Source: Unio delphinus (taxonomy: Eukaryota > Mollusca > Bivalvia > Unionida > Unionidae). From it: a stretch of 64,000 nt of DNA. Made by a program: the position numbers and the translations under genes. Under the pieces are notes generated by a model. It saw only the letters and a program-made list of their open reading frames with translations. It had not been told where the DNA came from and ran no database searches. The stretch is taken from contig JAQISU010000169.1 of NCBI GenBank assembly GCA_029339505.1, positions 5,820,001 to 5,884,000 of the forward strand, given 5' to 3'. Shown here piece after piece: positions 21,719-34,286 of the stretch. Each line of letters begins with the position of its first letter. Position 1 is the first letter of the stretch.

Positions 21719-22796
21719 TATTATTAAAATCATCTTTCATGTTCAAATCAATAGTGTGTATTGTACTGATTTAATCACTCTAAAGAAAATTAGAAACTAA
21801 GAGAACAATCAACTTATCAATAGGCAAAGGTGATTGTAAAAAGCCACAAAAGGCATAGAACTACATTTTGTAGCAGACACAACTTGAGGATGTGAAGAGT
21901 TCATTCATTAGTCAATACGCAGCTGCCTGTAGTAAATCTGAACTCTGTTCAAAAGGGCAAATATATGTATTTATGTAATATAAATAAAATATATGTACAG
22001 TATGTACACTGTATCAATAATATACTACTTGTATAAATTTTTCATTGAAAAGAAACTCCAGCAAGCCTCATTTTATTTTATTGAAACATTTATACATCTT
22101 GTGGTATATCATTGGTACACACCATCATACACACACGTACACATTCTAACTAAACCTGTTAAAATAAGTAATTTGCTCAGGAAAGAAATAAAACACTTGA
22201 TTTTATGGGTCGCATGTCAAATCCATCTCAATTAAAGTTCTTTAGAAAAACACACACAATATATCATTCCAAAATCATGTACAACAAATATGTATAACAG
22301 GTATTTTTAAACAACCATCACCTTCAAGCCTGAAGGCTCAAAACCACATTTCTTTAGTATTATAAATGCCTGTCAAATGCACATTACAATTTTATACACT
22401 TCTAGTTATTTATTTTCCACTTCAATGTCTTCTTATATGTGACTTACATGCTAAAACCATTTCTCATGGAGAAAATTGCGATACAAAACTTTAAAAAAAA
22501 GAATAAAAAGAATAAACACCATGTACATACTTTTCTCCCACTCTTGCAAATGCTCAATGTTCTGGTCATAAACTGGATATACTTATTGTCAGTGAATTCA
22601 ATCTTCAGACTATATTACACCAAGTGAGCCAAACCTGATAACCCCTCTTTACCCCCAGCTTACAGCATCTTAACATGAAAACCCCAAAAGAAACTGACTG
22701 CATTAGCAGGTCCAATACCCCTGTGGAGAGTTGTTTCTATTAAAGCTGTCTACCTTATTGGATGTAAAATGACAAAAGAAAGGAAGTCATACTTAC

Positions 22797-22859
22797 ACTC
22801 TGAATCCATGACCAAAGTTTAGAAATGATTCAAATGAACTTTTTCTTTCTATGTACTCG
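22797..22859 (-). CDS. Candidate exon of the unidentified minus-strand gene
   Basis: 63 bp with a strong donor AGAGT|GTAAGT. The acceptor GCGTATTCCTCCTATGAATGAG|C has a fair pyrimidine tract. One leading base, then EYIERKSSFESFLNFGHGFR and two bases. Both ends fit in phase: the C completes a Val codon with the two bases of 26,296-26,355, and the trailing GT joins the G of 19,784-19,896. Confidence 0.55.
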
Positions 22860-23728
22860 CTCATTCATAGGAGGAATACGCCTATCCCTTCCAATAGTTC
22901 ATATAATCCAGTTATGACAATGAATCATAGGATTTTAAAACACTTTTTTCCCCAATTCCACTTAAAACCACTGGTATAAATACACTGGTAAAGAGTTACA
23001 GTTTCCTGGTCTCCACAGCATAATGAAGGGCCAGGCACTTATGACTTCAAGCAAATAAAATCTATTTCACAGCAAGGTCAAATAAACTATCAAATAAGAA
23101 AGATGTGCTGTGCATGGCAGCAGCAGAAGCAGTAATAGCTGTCAGGTATGTAGGGGCCATCTCAAAACTGTTTTCAACAACAACAAAAATGGAAACATCT
23201 ATAAAACTATTCAAGTCACAAAAATGATAGAATGTCTATAGCATTGCTGGTGTGCCATCAAATCCACAATCAACCAATCAACATTGACAGAAAAGTGTGT
23301 TTACACAATCAAATAATAATATGGACCTGAAAGCATGTGTGATTCATTCTTATTCTTGTGCAAACAGACTGGCATTAACAATAATATTGCAGAATTTTAT
23401 GACAATTCATTGGGGAAAGTATGAAATACTACTTGCTTCAAACTCATCAATTGATCAGTACTGTATTACAAAATCAACATGACCCAGTGACCTGATTATG
23501 TTGCAGCCAATCTAACATTTTATTACCTACTTAATACAACAGCAAATTTAAATATGCTGATAAGGAAAACCAGTCTGTTCTGACCTTTTATGTATGGTTT
23601 TAGATATTTGGGATGTGTTACTAATGTCCAAATATCTAAAACAAGGTGCAAACATTTATTGAAAATCTGAATAATTCTCCATTAGAACTGATAAAGTGAC
23701 TGAATTAATTTACTTTTATTTTAAGCTT

Positions 23729-23945
23729 TAATGCCATTTTTCAGCACAAGGTACTCCATACATGATGGCCAGTTTATTTTGTGCAGGAAAAACCATTAAA
23801 AAAAACATTAATCACCCACCCATGGGAAGCTACTGGCACGCTTTAGCACATACCCATACTGGCCACACCCTAGACTCAACACACCCAGATGTGAGACAGC
23901 AGTGACTGGTAAAGGCAAGCACTTAATAACACTTGGCCCACAAGA
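23729..23945 (-). repeat. tRNA-derived SINE, family A, diverged
   Basis: Plus strand begins gctttaatgccatttttcag and contains the ggaagctactggcacgcttt and acatacccatactggccac blocks. The head is degraded. Confidence 0.7.
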
Positions 23946-23956
23946 AGTTACATGGC

Positions 23957-24172
23957 TACCACCTTTACTCTCTTGTAAGTCCAGCTGCAGACAACACAGA
24001 TGCTGATCTGCCAACATATAATGTGACAGCAGATCAGAGTCTGTGTTCTTTGTTCTACTGATTACTCCTAACAAACTGCATATACCCAGATCTGCCAGCA
24101 CATTATGCACCAGTACATTTTTGTCTGTGCAGTTTGCAGTTGGACAAAACTTATCAATGAGTATATATGGCA
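23957..24172. repeat. Palindromic miniature element, family P, copy 3
   Basis: Left ttgtaagtccagctgcagac; right gcagttggacaaaacttat. Four alternating gatctgcc/gcagatc motifs lie inside. A further partial unit (caaactgcataaacccagac) follows at about 24,200-24,285. Confidence 0.65.
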
Positions 24173-24715
24173 TATGCTTGTGTTTTCATGTAATACATTA
24201 CTCCAAACAAACTGCATAAACCCAGACTTCCCAGCACATGTGCTGGTAAACTAGGGTCTGTGTACAATTATGAATGGTATCAGTTTTCAAGGTTTCAGTG
24301 GAAACTAATATTTTTGCTGGCACTGTACTTGGTGGTGGATTTAGGATGTGGTCTTATTTGTTTCAAATGCTGAGTGAGATACACTGGAACTAATAAAAAA
24401 AGTACCATCTGTATTTAGAAATCATAAAAGCAACAACTTGAAAAAAATGGTTTAGTTTTATCCTCTATTTTAGCACTCTTAAAATTAAATTTGATTCTGA
24501 AATATCAGACTGATTCATGCTAAAAAAAATCACAAGGTGAACTCGATGTTTTCTGTACACAGTATTGGGACAATTATTACTTCTCCAAAATGACTGCCTG
24601 TGGCTGCTGGGGAAGGGGGGGGGGCACATGTACGTGCAGGCCAATTTGATTTTCACTTTCATTTTAATGACTTTTATAAAGAGAAACAAACAACATATGC
24701 TACTGTGCTCATTAC

Positions 24716-24968
24716 GGGACCCCACATGACCATGTGGTCTAAAGCGCTCACTGTTACAAATCACTGCCATCTCACTTCTGTCTGCATGGGTTCGAGTCTC
24801 AGACTCAGCTAATGTGGGTATATGTGAAAACTTGCCAGTAGCTTCTCGTGGGTCAGTGGTTCTTTAAGGGGTTTTCCTGGGTTCTTTTTCCACCAATAAT
24901 ACTGGCCGCCATGCATAGTCTATCTTGTGCTAAAAAATGGCGTTAAACCCCACAACAGCGACAACAAC
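24716..24968 (+). repeat. tRNA-derived SINE, family A
   Basis: The A-box region is tgaccatgtggtctaaagcgc and the B box is gggttcgagtctcag. The body has cttgccagtagcttctcgtg and actggccgccatgc, and the tail is ttaaaccccacaacagcgac. Adjacent is a (G)n run at 24,613. Confidence 0.85.
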
Positions 24969-24974
24969 TACTGT

Positions 24975-26290
24975 GCTCATTGATATGTCACTGACAGCAC
25001 CATGTGCTTTGATATGCATGCAGCTCATTGGTGTTGAGTTACCATACTTTGATTTATGCCAATAGCAATGCCTCTGGAATGCATCTATGGCGTAAACTGA
25101 GCATCACATATATATCTTCCTTTAAGGATAATTTTCTTGCAACACTCAAGTAAATGCATGCAAACAAGCAAGAATGAAGTTTTCATTGTAAAGCAAACAA
25201 AACTGATGCGATAAAATCTTCCTGGACAGAAACAGATACTTGTTTTTATATTCAAATAAATATGTCTGAATATTGGCAATTTTCAACTTTCTTCAAATCT
25301 CTATAAAGACTCAGGCATTGTTGTTACTCCCCTGTATCAGACTAAACAGTTAAGGAAATCAGTGAAATTAGATCAATAACCTATGTGGAAGAAATTGAAA
25401 GTCAGTGAAAATACTGTTCCTGTCTAGCAGATCAATTAATAACACTGTGCATCCATCCAAACAACAAGACTGCAAAGACTACATGTGTGCATCAAAGCTT
25501 TGCATGTGTATTATGTTCAAGTTTATGTGTATTCCTATAAATCAATGTGTATTAAGCTTGGCTTTATGTGTAATCCTATAAATCAATCTAGACTGGTAAT
25601 GTTTAGATGATGATATGAGTAATCATGACAGCAACTTGCCAGTCTGGCTGTAAAACTGTATACCAGTCTAAAAGACTGCCAGAATGAGAATGATCTTTAT
25701 GAGGTCTAATGAAATTACTGATTCACCAAGGACAATGGAGAGGTCTAATTGCAATTACTGATGACAAGGGGAGGCATGTTTTGTTTTAGAACCTCACAAT
25801 TTGCAAAATTATTAGCTTCTGGTGTGTATATTGACATCAAACTCTTTTTGTGATGCCACAGAAATGTTTAAAAATCACATGTTGTCTTTAGTTTTTATTG
25901 GTACCATTACTGACCAGATGAGTGAACAAATGCTGTATGGGGGGCATCTTTAATTGTTCAGTCATATATTAATTGTAGGGCTAAATACAGTTATTTCAGG
26001 TGCTATGGTATTTATATAAGTTTCTAGAAGAGTAGATAAATTTATAAATAATTTTCTAAATTTTTGTGATAAATTTAGTAATTGTATATCTTCAATAGAG
26101 TATATCTCTAATTACTGTTCAATTTATGTGGGGCTGTGATTCCAGTTAAATATGGTATTTTCAGCAACCACTGGGGCAACCGTCAAGTTACAGTTCAGGC
26201 AAAGAAAAGGAAACAAAGAAAATATTACAGCAGCTGGATTATGTATTTGTAACTCCAATATAATTCAATGATAGCAAGTTTACATTAATA
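24975..26290. other. Intronic DNA, no gene seen
   Basis: Single-copy-looking sequence with a local duplicate of cctataaatcaat (25,533 and 25,577). No named repeat or exon was recognised. Confidence 0.4.
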
Positions 26291-26295
26291 CTTAC

Positions 26296-26355
26296 ACATT
26301 TAAATTAGTGACCAGTTGTTGGAAAATTGGAATCTCTTCTAGTAGATATAAGATG
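26296..26355 (-). CDS. Candidate exon of the unidentified minus-strand gene
   Basis: 60 bp between CAACTCTGTTTTAAG|C and AATGT|GTAAGT. One base, then ILYLLEEIPIFQQLVTNLN and two bases. A strongly amphipathic helix with both splice sites present. It joins in phase to 22,797-22,859. The upstream partner, which must leave two bases, was not found. Confidence 0.55.
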
Positions 26356-26639
26356 CTTAAAACAGAGTTGGATATTTACAGTTTAATTTGGAATTAATTA
26401 GCTCATAAGGATAAACTATACAAGTAATTCCTACTTAATAAGATATTTTTGGAAATTCTAATATACATCAGTTGCAAAAGAGTGTGTAGAGAGGTTATAT
26501 GGCAATAATGTGGATTATATAATTTAGATTTAGTGAATGTTCCTATGAGACTTGGGCCCCCCCCCCCCAAACCAAATTTCTGCCGATCTAACAAGAATAT
26601 ATTAGTTGAGACCAAAGAACCATTAATTAGATTCCTGGA

Positions 26640-26960
26640 GAATGGGTGCATATCAATCGCCATACTGCAATGTTCGGAATGTCCTTTCCAGCGGAGAATG
26701 CTATTTTTAATTAAGCATGTGTTTAGACAGCAGCCAGATGGCCTATTAGGGACACCGCAAACATTATTTTCATATAAAAGATGTTACAATTGAAAAATCA
26801 CAGAAACTCTGTAACTATCAAACTACGAGGTGCAGCTGGCCCTGATTTTGGCGCCTCTGAAAAAGGCGGCAAAGAGATATGCCTCACTGGTTATGCTAAT
26901 TAAAGCGCATGTTCCCACAAAAAATTTCCTAGGTTTTAATATCACCTCATTGAAAATTTT
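26640..26960. other. Unusual non-repetitive stretch with many transcription-factor-like words
   Basis: Contains gattttggcgcc (E2F-like), gcagctgg (E-box-like), atgctaattaaa (octamer plus homeodomain-like), and acaattg. It has no repeat character and is less AT-biased than its surroundings. A minus-strand frame of 96 codons overlaps it; part of that frame (KFRLIKIFNE) is flanked by splice-like signals but does not fit the phase of 26,296-26,355. Confidence 0.2.
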
Positions 26961-27099
26961 AATCAGTCTAAACTTTTCTGTAAGAGAAACCTGAGTAGGC
27001 TCTGGGGGATTTGCAAGAAATTCACTTGTAAAAACTGTTGTCGAAGGAATCCGATGAATTTGGAAGAACATTGAAAGCAAAGGGAGAAAATAGCTTTTG

Positions 27100-27275
27100 A
27101 GACGTGCAATCATGTAACGTAATCCTGCGACATATCAATTATGAGTCGTATTCTGAGACGTGTAATCCTGAGACATGCAATCCTGTGACATAATCCTGCG
27201 ATATATCAATTCTTAGAGGTATTCTGAGAGTATCCTGAGATGGATTATTGAAAGTAGCATCCTGCGATCCAGAGG
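27100..27275. repeat. Short degenerate tandem repeat
   Basis: The phrase taatcctgcgacatatcaat recurs with changes about 70 bases later, and ctgagacgtgtaatc/ctgagacatgcaatc variants alternate between. Confidence 0.6.
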
Positions 27276-27835
27276 TCTGAACACCTACAGTGGAAGTAGA
27301 GTAACCAAAGTAACAGGTTATGCAATCTTACATGACATTGACTTTGATTGTTCACTCGATCCTATGATGAATTAAATCTATCAGTAAACAGATCAGCTAT
27401 TTTATTTAAATCCATTTGTACTTTCCTTTGTAATTTGAGAAAGTTTTGTTTTCTAAATGCAGAGATATTCCAGATGTAATGACTTTGCATAGTTGTTTAT
27501 GTAACTGATTAAATCGTTTGTTTACTTGTACGGGCACTAGTGTTGGTTTGTTCTCTAGATATCTGCTCATATCTCTATCTATTGGCATTGCACCTATAAG
27601 TTACACCACTTATATTTAAATTTACTCGAACAGGGCAATAACTTCTAGAGCAGACATTCGATAGATAACGAAAAACCAATTAAGTGAGACACCGAATCAG
27701 TAAAACCCCCATCTCCAACAATAACATTAAGGCTAATAAATGTAATATCAAAAAAATTTATTTTCATTGTTTTATATGTTAAAGTATGTTTCCATGTAGA
27801 TGATACTTAAGTACATTTAACAATCTATTGCTACA

Positions 27836-27836
<1 letters not shown>

Positions 27837-27876
<40 letters not shown>

Positions 27877-28000
27877 TGTATGTGTGTGATTTGGAGTTTT
27901 AACACAGCTTTAACAATTATTTAGACATATCACTACGATGCCTGCAGTGTGACTGTTTATAGTGATGTCTAGCACTGGGATAAGATGTGGGTTCTACAAA
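27837..28000 (-). repeat. (GT)n run and partial family B SINE
   Basis: (GT)n to about 27,888, then gatttggagttttaacacag, cctgcagtgtgactg and gatgtctagcactggg. The head half is missing. Confidence 0.7.
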
Positions 28001-28204
28001 TACACTGCATGATATTCCAAATAAAACTGAGAAAACTGAAGCCCTCCAAGGAATTTCTCACATCATCAATTTTTTAAAATACAATTCAACACCGATGAAC
28101 ATAATTCATTAATCATCATTCACTAGAAAGCTGTCATTTAACCGGATACCTTTATTATTAAAAGCTCCTTACAAAACAATGCAAGGCGCTGTGAACATTT
28201 CTAG

Positions 28205-28330
28205 AAGCTTCAGTGGTTAGCATATTGGTCTTGCAAATGAAAGGGCGTGGGTTTGAATTCTACAGCATCAGGCTGGCTACTATGCAGTGATCTTTGGAAA
28301 ACCGTTTAACTTCAAATGCCACAGAATAAA
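28205..28330 (+). repeat. tRNA-like sequence, probable SINE head, family D
   Basis: agcttcagtggttagcatat (A-box-like) and, about 35 bases on, gtgggtttgaattctac (B-box-like). What follows does not resemble families A or B. Confidence 0.45.
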
Positions 28331-29089
28331 TACCAAACTTGCATTGTATTGCTGTAAAACCAAAGCTTTACTGCACAATAAGAAGTAGACATAAAAAAAC
28401 GGGAAGTAAAAATAAAAAATGGGAAATAGACATAAAAAAACAGTCCATCTGTTATATAGTGACCACTCTTAGTACTGCCACTTTGTTTTATTTTTTTATT
28501 TCGGGTGCAGGTTGATATTACCTATTCATTAAAAGCTGCAATTATCGGTATCCAAATTTGGCTGCACACATTGGTGTACATGTATACACTAACATAAGTT
28601 TCGTGGCTGTGCAGCTACTGTTGGCTAAAGGGTACTTCTGGTGACTATGTAGATTTTATGTCCTGAGCAAATTATGTTTTGTTGACTTGTAAATCTATCT
28701 GACATAGAACAACCATCTGTTTTGTGGCCATTTTGAATTTAGCGCTGTTACCAATTACCACTATGTGTCTAAAGTGTATGCAAGTTTGTTCCGGAATGAT
28801 TTGCATGCAGCAAAATTGCACAATTTAATAAACAGGTGACATCAGATCCACAAGATTGTCCATCAGCATTAACACAGATTTGTGGTTGATTTATCGGACT
28901 ATTTGAAAGCCACATTCTTGTTGAGAACAAACGAACTTCTTATTAACTAAACATTAACTAACTGAAAGAAAATGGTGATGAATAATGAAGCTTTCTGCAA
29001 TTAAAACAACAGATACACTCGACTCCAGCATTAGCATTCTCAAAATGTATAGTGAGCATCCAAACTATGATTTGCATACATCATATGGT

Positions 29090-30090
29090 TCAATCTACAG
29101 GCAACATGCCTGTTATACAGTGCACTGCTTGCTGTACCATCTATAGGAAACATGCCTTTTATATTGTAGGTGCTCTGCCTGCTGTACCATCTATAGGCAA
29201 CATGCCTGTTATACTGTAGGTGTTCTGCCTGCTGTACAATCTATAGGCAACATGCCTGTTGTAATGTGGGTGCTCTGCTGTACAATCTAAAGGCAACATG
29301 CCTGTTATACTGTGGGTGCTCTGCTGTACAATCTATAAGCAACATGCCTGTTGTACTGTGGGTGCTCTGCTTGCTGTACAATCTATAGGCAACAAGCCTG
29401 TTGTACTGTGGGTGCACTGCTGTACAATCTATAGGCAACATGCCGGTTATACTGTAGGTGCTCTGCTTGCTGTACAATCTATAGGCAGCATGCCTGTTAT
29501 ACTGCATGTGTTCTGCTTGTTGTACAATCTATAGGCAACATGCATGTTATTCTGTAGTTGCACTGCTGTACAATCTATAGGCAACATGACTGTTATACTG
29601 TAGGTGTTCTGCCTGCTGTACAATCTATAGGCAACATGCCTGTTGTAATGTGGGTGCTCTGCTGTACAATCTAAAGGCAACATGCCTGTTATACTGTGGG
29701 TGCTCTGCTGTACAATCTATAAGCAACATGCCTGTTGTACTGTGGGTGCTCTGCTTGCTGTACAATCTATAGGCAACAAGCCTGTTGTACTGTGGGTGCA
29801 CTGCTGTACAATCTATAGGCAACATGCCGGTTATACTGTAGGTGCTCTGCTTGCTGTACAATCTATAGGCAGCATGCCTGTTATACTGCATGTGTTCTGC
29901 TTGTTGTACAATCTATAGGCAACATGCATGTTATTCTGTAGTTGCACTGCTGTACAATCTATAGGCAACATGACTGTTATACTGTAGGTGTACTGCTGTA
30001 CAATCTATAGGCAACATGCCTGTTATACTGTAGGTACACTGCTGTACAATCAATAGACAACATGCCTGTTATACTGTAGGTGCAATAATG
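29090..30090. repeat. 50-57-bp satellite with a 384-bp higher-order duplication
   Basis: The basic unit contains ctataggcaacatgcctgtt and a variable ctgctgtacaat. Copies differ in the presence of a ctgcttg insert. Bases about 29,202-29,585 and 29,586-29,969 are the same higher-order block repeated with no difference that I can see. Open frames on both strands, including identical translations 384 bp apart, are by-products. Confidence 0.95.
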
Positions 30091-30094
30091 TAAT

Positions 30095-31260
30095 ACATAT
30101 CCGCTAACAGCATCAAATGTTTAATATTGGTACTTTTCTTCACAAGGCTGTCTCATCTTTTCAAAAATTATGTTATCATAACTTAAAATTGTGTTTAGCA
30201 TCAAAGTTGTACTCATTAACACCTGGAGGTTTTTGCTGTTTTTGCGTGAAATGTGAGTAGGAAACATATTTTGGAGACCATTTCTGAATACATCCTAATA
30301 CATAGACTTCCAAGCAATTTTCCATTAGCCAAATGCCTAGTTGTGTTAAAAACATTGTTTTCCATGGGTAATATTGCTCGTGCATGAGCAAAACAGGAAA
30401 AGTTCCCTTTCTGTTTTTGCTGAACAGACCTATCATTTTCGTATGGAGACCCATCTTGATTAAAAATGCCCACCTTATCCTACTTTTTGCAAAGATTCAC
30501 ATGTGTGCAGTTTAGACCAATCTGCCATAGATCTGAGACCAAAAAGTCTCAAATCTGGACACAAAATTGGATTCCAACCACGGGTGAATTTTGGGTAAGG
30601 AAAACTAAAACAGTCTAGATTATTTATTATCATTGTAGAGCTAAATCTGTCCACCTTTCTATAATATCACCCATTTTAGTGCATCATACATGAACTTAAC
30701 ACTACACGGCTTGGCAGTAGGCTACTACCTCCTGTCCCGTAAACGCGGTGCCTGAGGTTAATGTGTTAACAAGAATTTTAATTTTTGAAATTGTCACGGA
30801 ATGGCTAAATTTGTAGTTTATGTGCCGTGTTGATGAACAAGTGATTAAATATGCAAGGACTATTCATATTTGGTAACGTCATGAAAATGCACTTATTAAT
30901 AGGTTAGATTATAAATGTAGTAAGTAGTAACTACTGTCATAGTACTTACTAGCTTGTACCTGTTTTCTAGAACATTCTATTTCATTTACAATACATCACT
31001 AAATGGTTTGCCTTTTATACCACTTTTCTATATCTTATACAAGGTAAAATTACAAGCCACATGTGATGAATAGACAGCTATTATATCTTCCTGTCAACAA
31101 GATTGCCATTATTTTCTTTGGGATTTCATGGCAAAAAAGGTATAAGTAAATTTAGATACTGGGGCAACAAAGATCTGTATAGGTAGGCCTAAACTGATAA
31201 TGAAAGCATACAGCTGAACATTTTATCATAATGTCAACATGGTCTTTTAGTTGATTGTAA
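30095..31260. other. Intronic DNA, no gene seen
   Basis: A minus-strand frame near 30,180-30,473 is open in two registers but has no splice signals or motifs. Otherwise nothing was recognised. Confidence 0.35.
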
Positions 31261-31266
31261 CAGTCT

Positions 31267-31412
31267 TATGTAAATGCACCTGATTATGGTAGTCCATTCT
31301 CTTATTAAAAAGAGTACCAAACACCTAAATGACCAAGATTATGTAAATGTACCTGATTATAGTAGTCCATTCTCTTTTTAAAAAGAGTACCAAACACCTA
31401 AATGACCAAGAT
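31267..31412. repeat. 73-bp tandem duplication
   Basis: tatgtaaatgcacctgatta through ctaaatgaccaagat is repeated once directly, with about four differences. Confidence 0.9.
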
Positions 31413-31586
31413 TATAACAGTAAATGGTCATTTAATTAAATGGATGGAATTCTCCACAATTTCTTCATTAAAAGGCCCAACAAGAGGTCCCTCAATGCAC
31501 TTTTTAACCTGTGTAATTTAAGTTTTCCAAACAACCAAACTTCAGAGATTACCTCCGTTGTGTCAGCACACATTATGACATATCAA

Positions 31587-31770
31587 ATATTCTTGCTCTT
31601 AAATCAAGTCCAAACTGAAAACAACATAGAACCCAACTGGATATCACATTATGTACTAGCAGATCAGGGTCAAAACTTCTGCTGATAATTGCATAGATCC
31701 ATACTGGCTGACCCATTATGCGATATCAAATCTGGGTCTGTGCAGTTTGCAGTTGGACTGGACTTGTAGC
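31587..31770. repeat. Palindromic miniature element, family P, copy 4
   Basis: Left caagtccaaactgaaaacaa; right gcagtttgcagttggact followed by ggacttg. The internal gcagatcaggg and caaatctgggtctgtgcagt motifs are shared with the other copies. Confidence 0.6.
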
Positions 31771-32049
31771 AAGTAAAACATGACAAGTATACACCTGCAT
31801 GCGTAAAGATATGTAACTGTTTTTACATTATTTACAATAGTTCCCATCCATGGGACTTTTGCTCAACTGGGCAAAAAGAATTTCAATGAATTCAAATCTG
31901 ATTAATTTTTTTCTTTTAACTGCAAAGTGTTGAAACCATCTATTATATTCTTCTGGACCATAACAAGATTTTCAAATTAACTGCTGTGTTACATATGGTG
32001 TGTGCCAGCTTGACATTTAGGACAGAGTAGACATTAAATGTTTTTGGAT

Positions 32050-33420
32050 AAAAACCCTATTATCATCATGATGATCCATTCAGGGGGAGAAGTCACAGCA
32101 GTAATATTGAATGTACGACTAGCAGCGCCACTTTCATTTAGGGCTTGGTTACACACACACACACACCCTGGTGACAATGATCATAAATTCAAGAGTAGTA
32201 GTGACTAAATTTTAAGATAGTCATCAGGGCAACCATATTGGATATAAGCTAGCACAATTTTCATTTAGGCCCAACCAGGTATCATAAGAAGTCTATTGGT
32301 GAAAGTTCCATATTGATAGAGACAGCCATTTCAAAAGGAGCATACATGTAGATAACATACTTTCAAGTCCAAATGGAAATCATAAGAAGTCTTCTGGTGA
32401 AAATTCCACATCAATACAACTTTCTGTTCAAGGAGAAATAACTAGTGACAGCCATACTCGATATCAGATCGGTACCATTTATATTACAGGACCAGCCTGA
32501 CACCAAAACAAGTCTTACAGAGTTACAATTCATATAGGTGGAATTTCAAATGACAAGATTTTCAAGATGGCTGCCCTGGTGGCCATAATGTATGTCAGAT
32601 GGCCTCCATTTTCATTTACAAACAACAAGACATCATGAGAAGTCTTTAAGTAATTACATATTATTGATAATACCAATTATTCAGTAGTGATAACAAGATT
32701 ATATATGATTATCATAGCAACAATAATGGAAGTAATATTTGCACTAGTTTTTTTTATGACCAACTAAGCCTCATAAGAAATCATTCAGTGAAAACTCCAT
32801 GTTGATATGAACATCCATTCTGGGGTGTATCAATTAAACAATTTTCAAGATGGCTGCCATTGTGGCCTTATTGGACAGATCTGCTCCATTTTCCTTTTAT
32901 TTATATATATAAACCAACAAGATATCATTTGAAGATATTCAGTGGAAACCTCATTCTGATATGACCATCTACGTAGCTGGAGTAGCCATATCAAGTTTTT
33001 CAAGATGGACACTGTGTTGGCCATAATGAACACCAGCAGCATTTTCACTTAGCTCAAACTACAGTCATAAGAAGTACATGTATTTCAAAAACCCAACTGA
33101 TATGAGTAGTAGTAGCAATAGCAAGTTTTTCAAGATGGCTGCAATGGAGACCATGTTGGATGTTGTACTGGCACAATTCTCATTCAGGTCAACAAGACAT
33201 TCATAAGAACTCTTTTAGTGAAAAATCCTTTTTGATATGATACTTTATTCAGAAGGAGTAACACAATTTTCAAGTTGGTCAGTAGGAATGCCATATTGGA
33301 TGTTCAACCGACACAAATTTCATTTAGGACCAACTAGACCATATGAAGAATGTTTGTATTAAGTTTCAAAGCAATCCTCCAAGGAGTTTAGAAGGAGCGG
33401 TGATAACAAAACTTGTGGTA
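32050..33420. repeat. Diverged tandem array, units about 130-150 bp
   Basis: Roughly nine imperfect units, each in the order ttttcaagatggctgcc, ccatattggat, cattttcatttagg, cataagaagtc, gtgaaaattccatgttgata, catccattcaggaggag. Units differ greatly, so the array is old. An (AC)n run interrupts it at 32,150. The last unit ends in aagtttcaaagcaatcctcc, a different terminal sequence. Confidence 0.8.
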
Positions 33421-33663
33421 ACAGATGGACATTGAAAAATGGACAAGAGACCTTCTCATTCATAAGCTCTTATATTTTATGACCAATATACCTGGACCAG
33501 AACCTGTTGATGTGACTGTGGCTAGTCTGAATATTTGCACAAATTTTAGATTTCTTTTTGCTAGTGTTTGTATGCTAACATCAGTCTATAGTGTGGTTAT
33601 GTACACTATAGGATATGAGCTGCAATCACTACAATTAAACTGGGTCTGTACTTGAATGCATAC

Positions 33664-33740
33664 CTGTCTCTTGTATGTCAGCAATCAACCTGTCCTGATA
33701 AGCCAGTAACTGTACCAGATCAATAACTACAGATTGTGAA
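33664..33740 (-). CDS. Candidate exon of the unidentified minus-strand gene (best splice sites)
   Basis: The acceptor TTTCTTTCTTGTTTTATTTAG|T is excellent and the donor GACAG|GTATGC is good. One base, then 25 codons reading SQSVVIDLVQLLAYQDRLIA and DIQET, and one base left. It joins in phase to 37,835-37,881. It lies just to the right of the old tandem array. The next exon must start with two bases, and none was found before 26,355. The peptide suggests a packed helical domain. Confidence 0.6.
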
Positions 33741-34286
33741 CTAAATAAAACAAGAAAGAAATGACCCAGTTTTACCCATATTGATCACACACTCCATAAA
33801 ATGACAAGCATTTGGCTGTATGAGTGTCTCAATAAAAAGGCTGATCCATAAAAGCTGTATCAGATCTATAATACCCATTATTACAGCTTGGGTGTGAATG
33901 GTCATAAAAGCATGGGCCTTTGTTGCTCCTAAGGCAAGAGTTTATTCTAATAGGAGTAAAAAGTATTGGCCCATCCATGCCTGACTGGGCAAGTGGATTT
34001 TGAGATTTTTCAACCCCTGCATTACAATACAGTCATCAACATGTATATCTTTAAACACAAGAAAATGAAGAAACTGTCTAAATCTAGTATTTGCATGACA
34101 AGTATTTCCTTGGATTATTTCACCCATGCACCTTCCAATAGTAATTCAAAATCAATAAATACCCATGCCAGATCAATGCAAACAAATTCATGAAAATGAT
34201 ACCAGCAATAAAAGGCTTATCAGGTACAACAGGGTGAATTTTGTAAGATATTAATGCAACACATAAGTGAGTGAATCTTGTTAGGG

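Noticed and set aside
22448..22488. 41-bp minus-strand segment with TTTTTTAAAG acceptor and GTAAGT donor
   Set aside because: In the phase required by the 22,797-22,859 exon it hits a stop, while 19,784-19,896 joins that exon directly.
23525..23565. Short segment IFKFAVVLS with a good acceptor and a GTAATA donor
   Set aside because: Phase does not fit neighbouring exons and the segment is too short to stand alone.
29241..29918. Repeated 78- and 88-codon frames on both strands
   Set aside because: They are translations of a tandem satellite whose unit happens to be open in several frames, and identical copies come from the 384-bp duplication.
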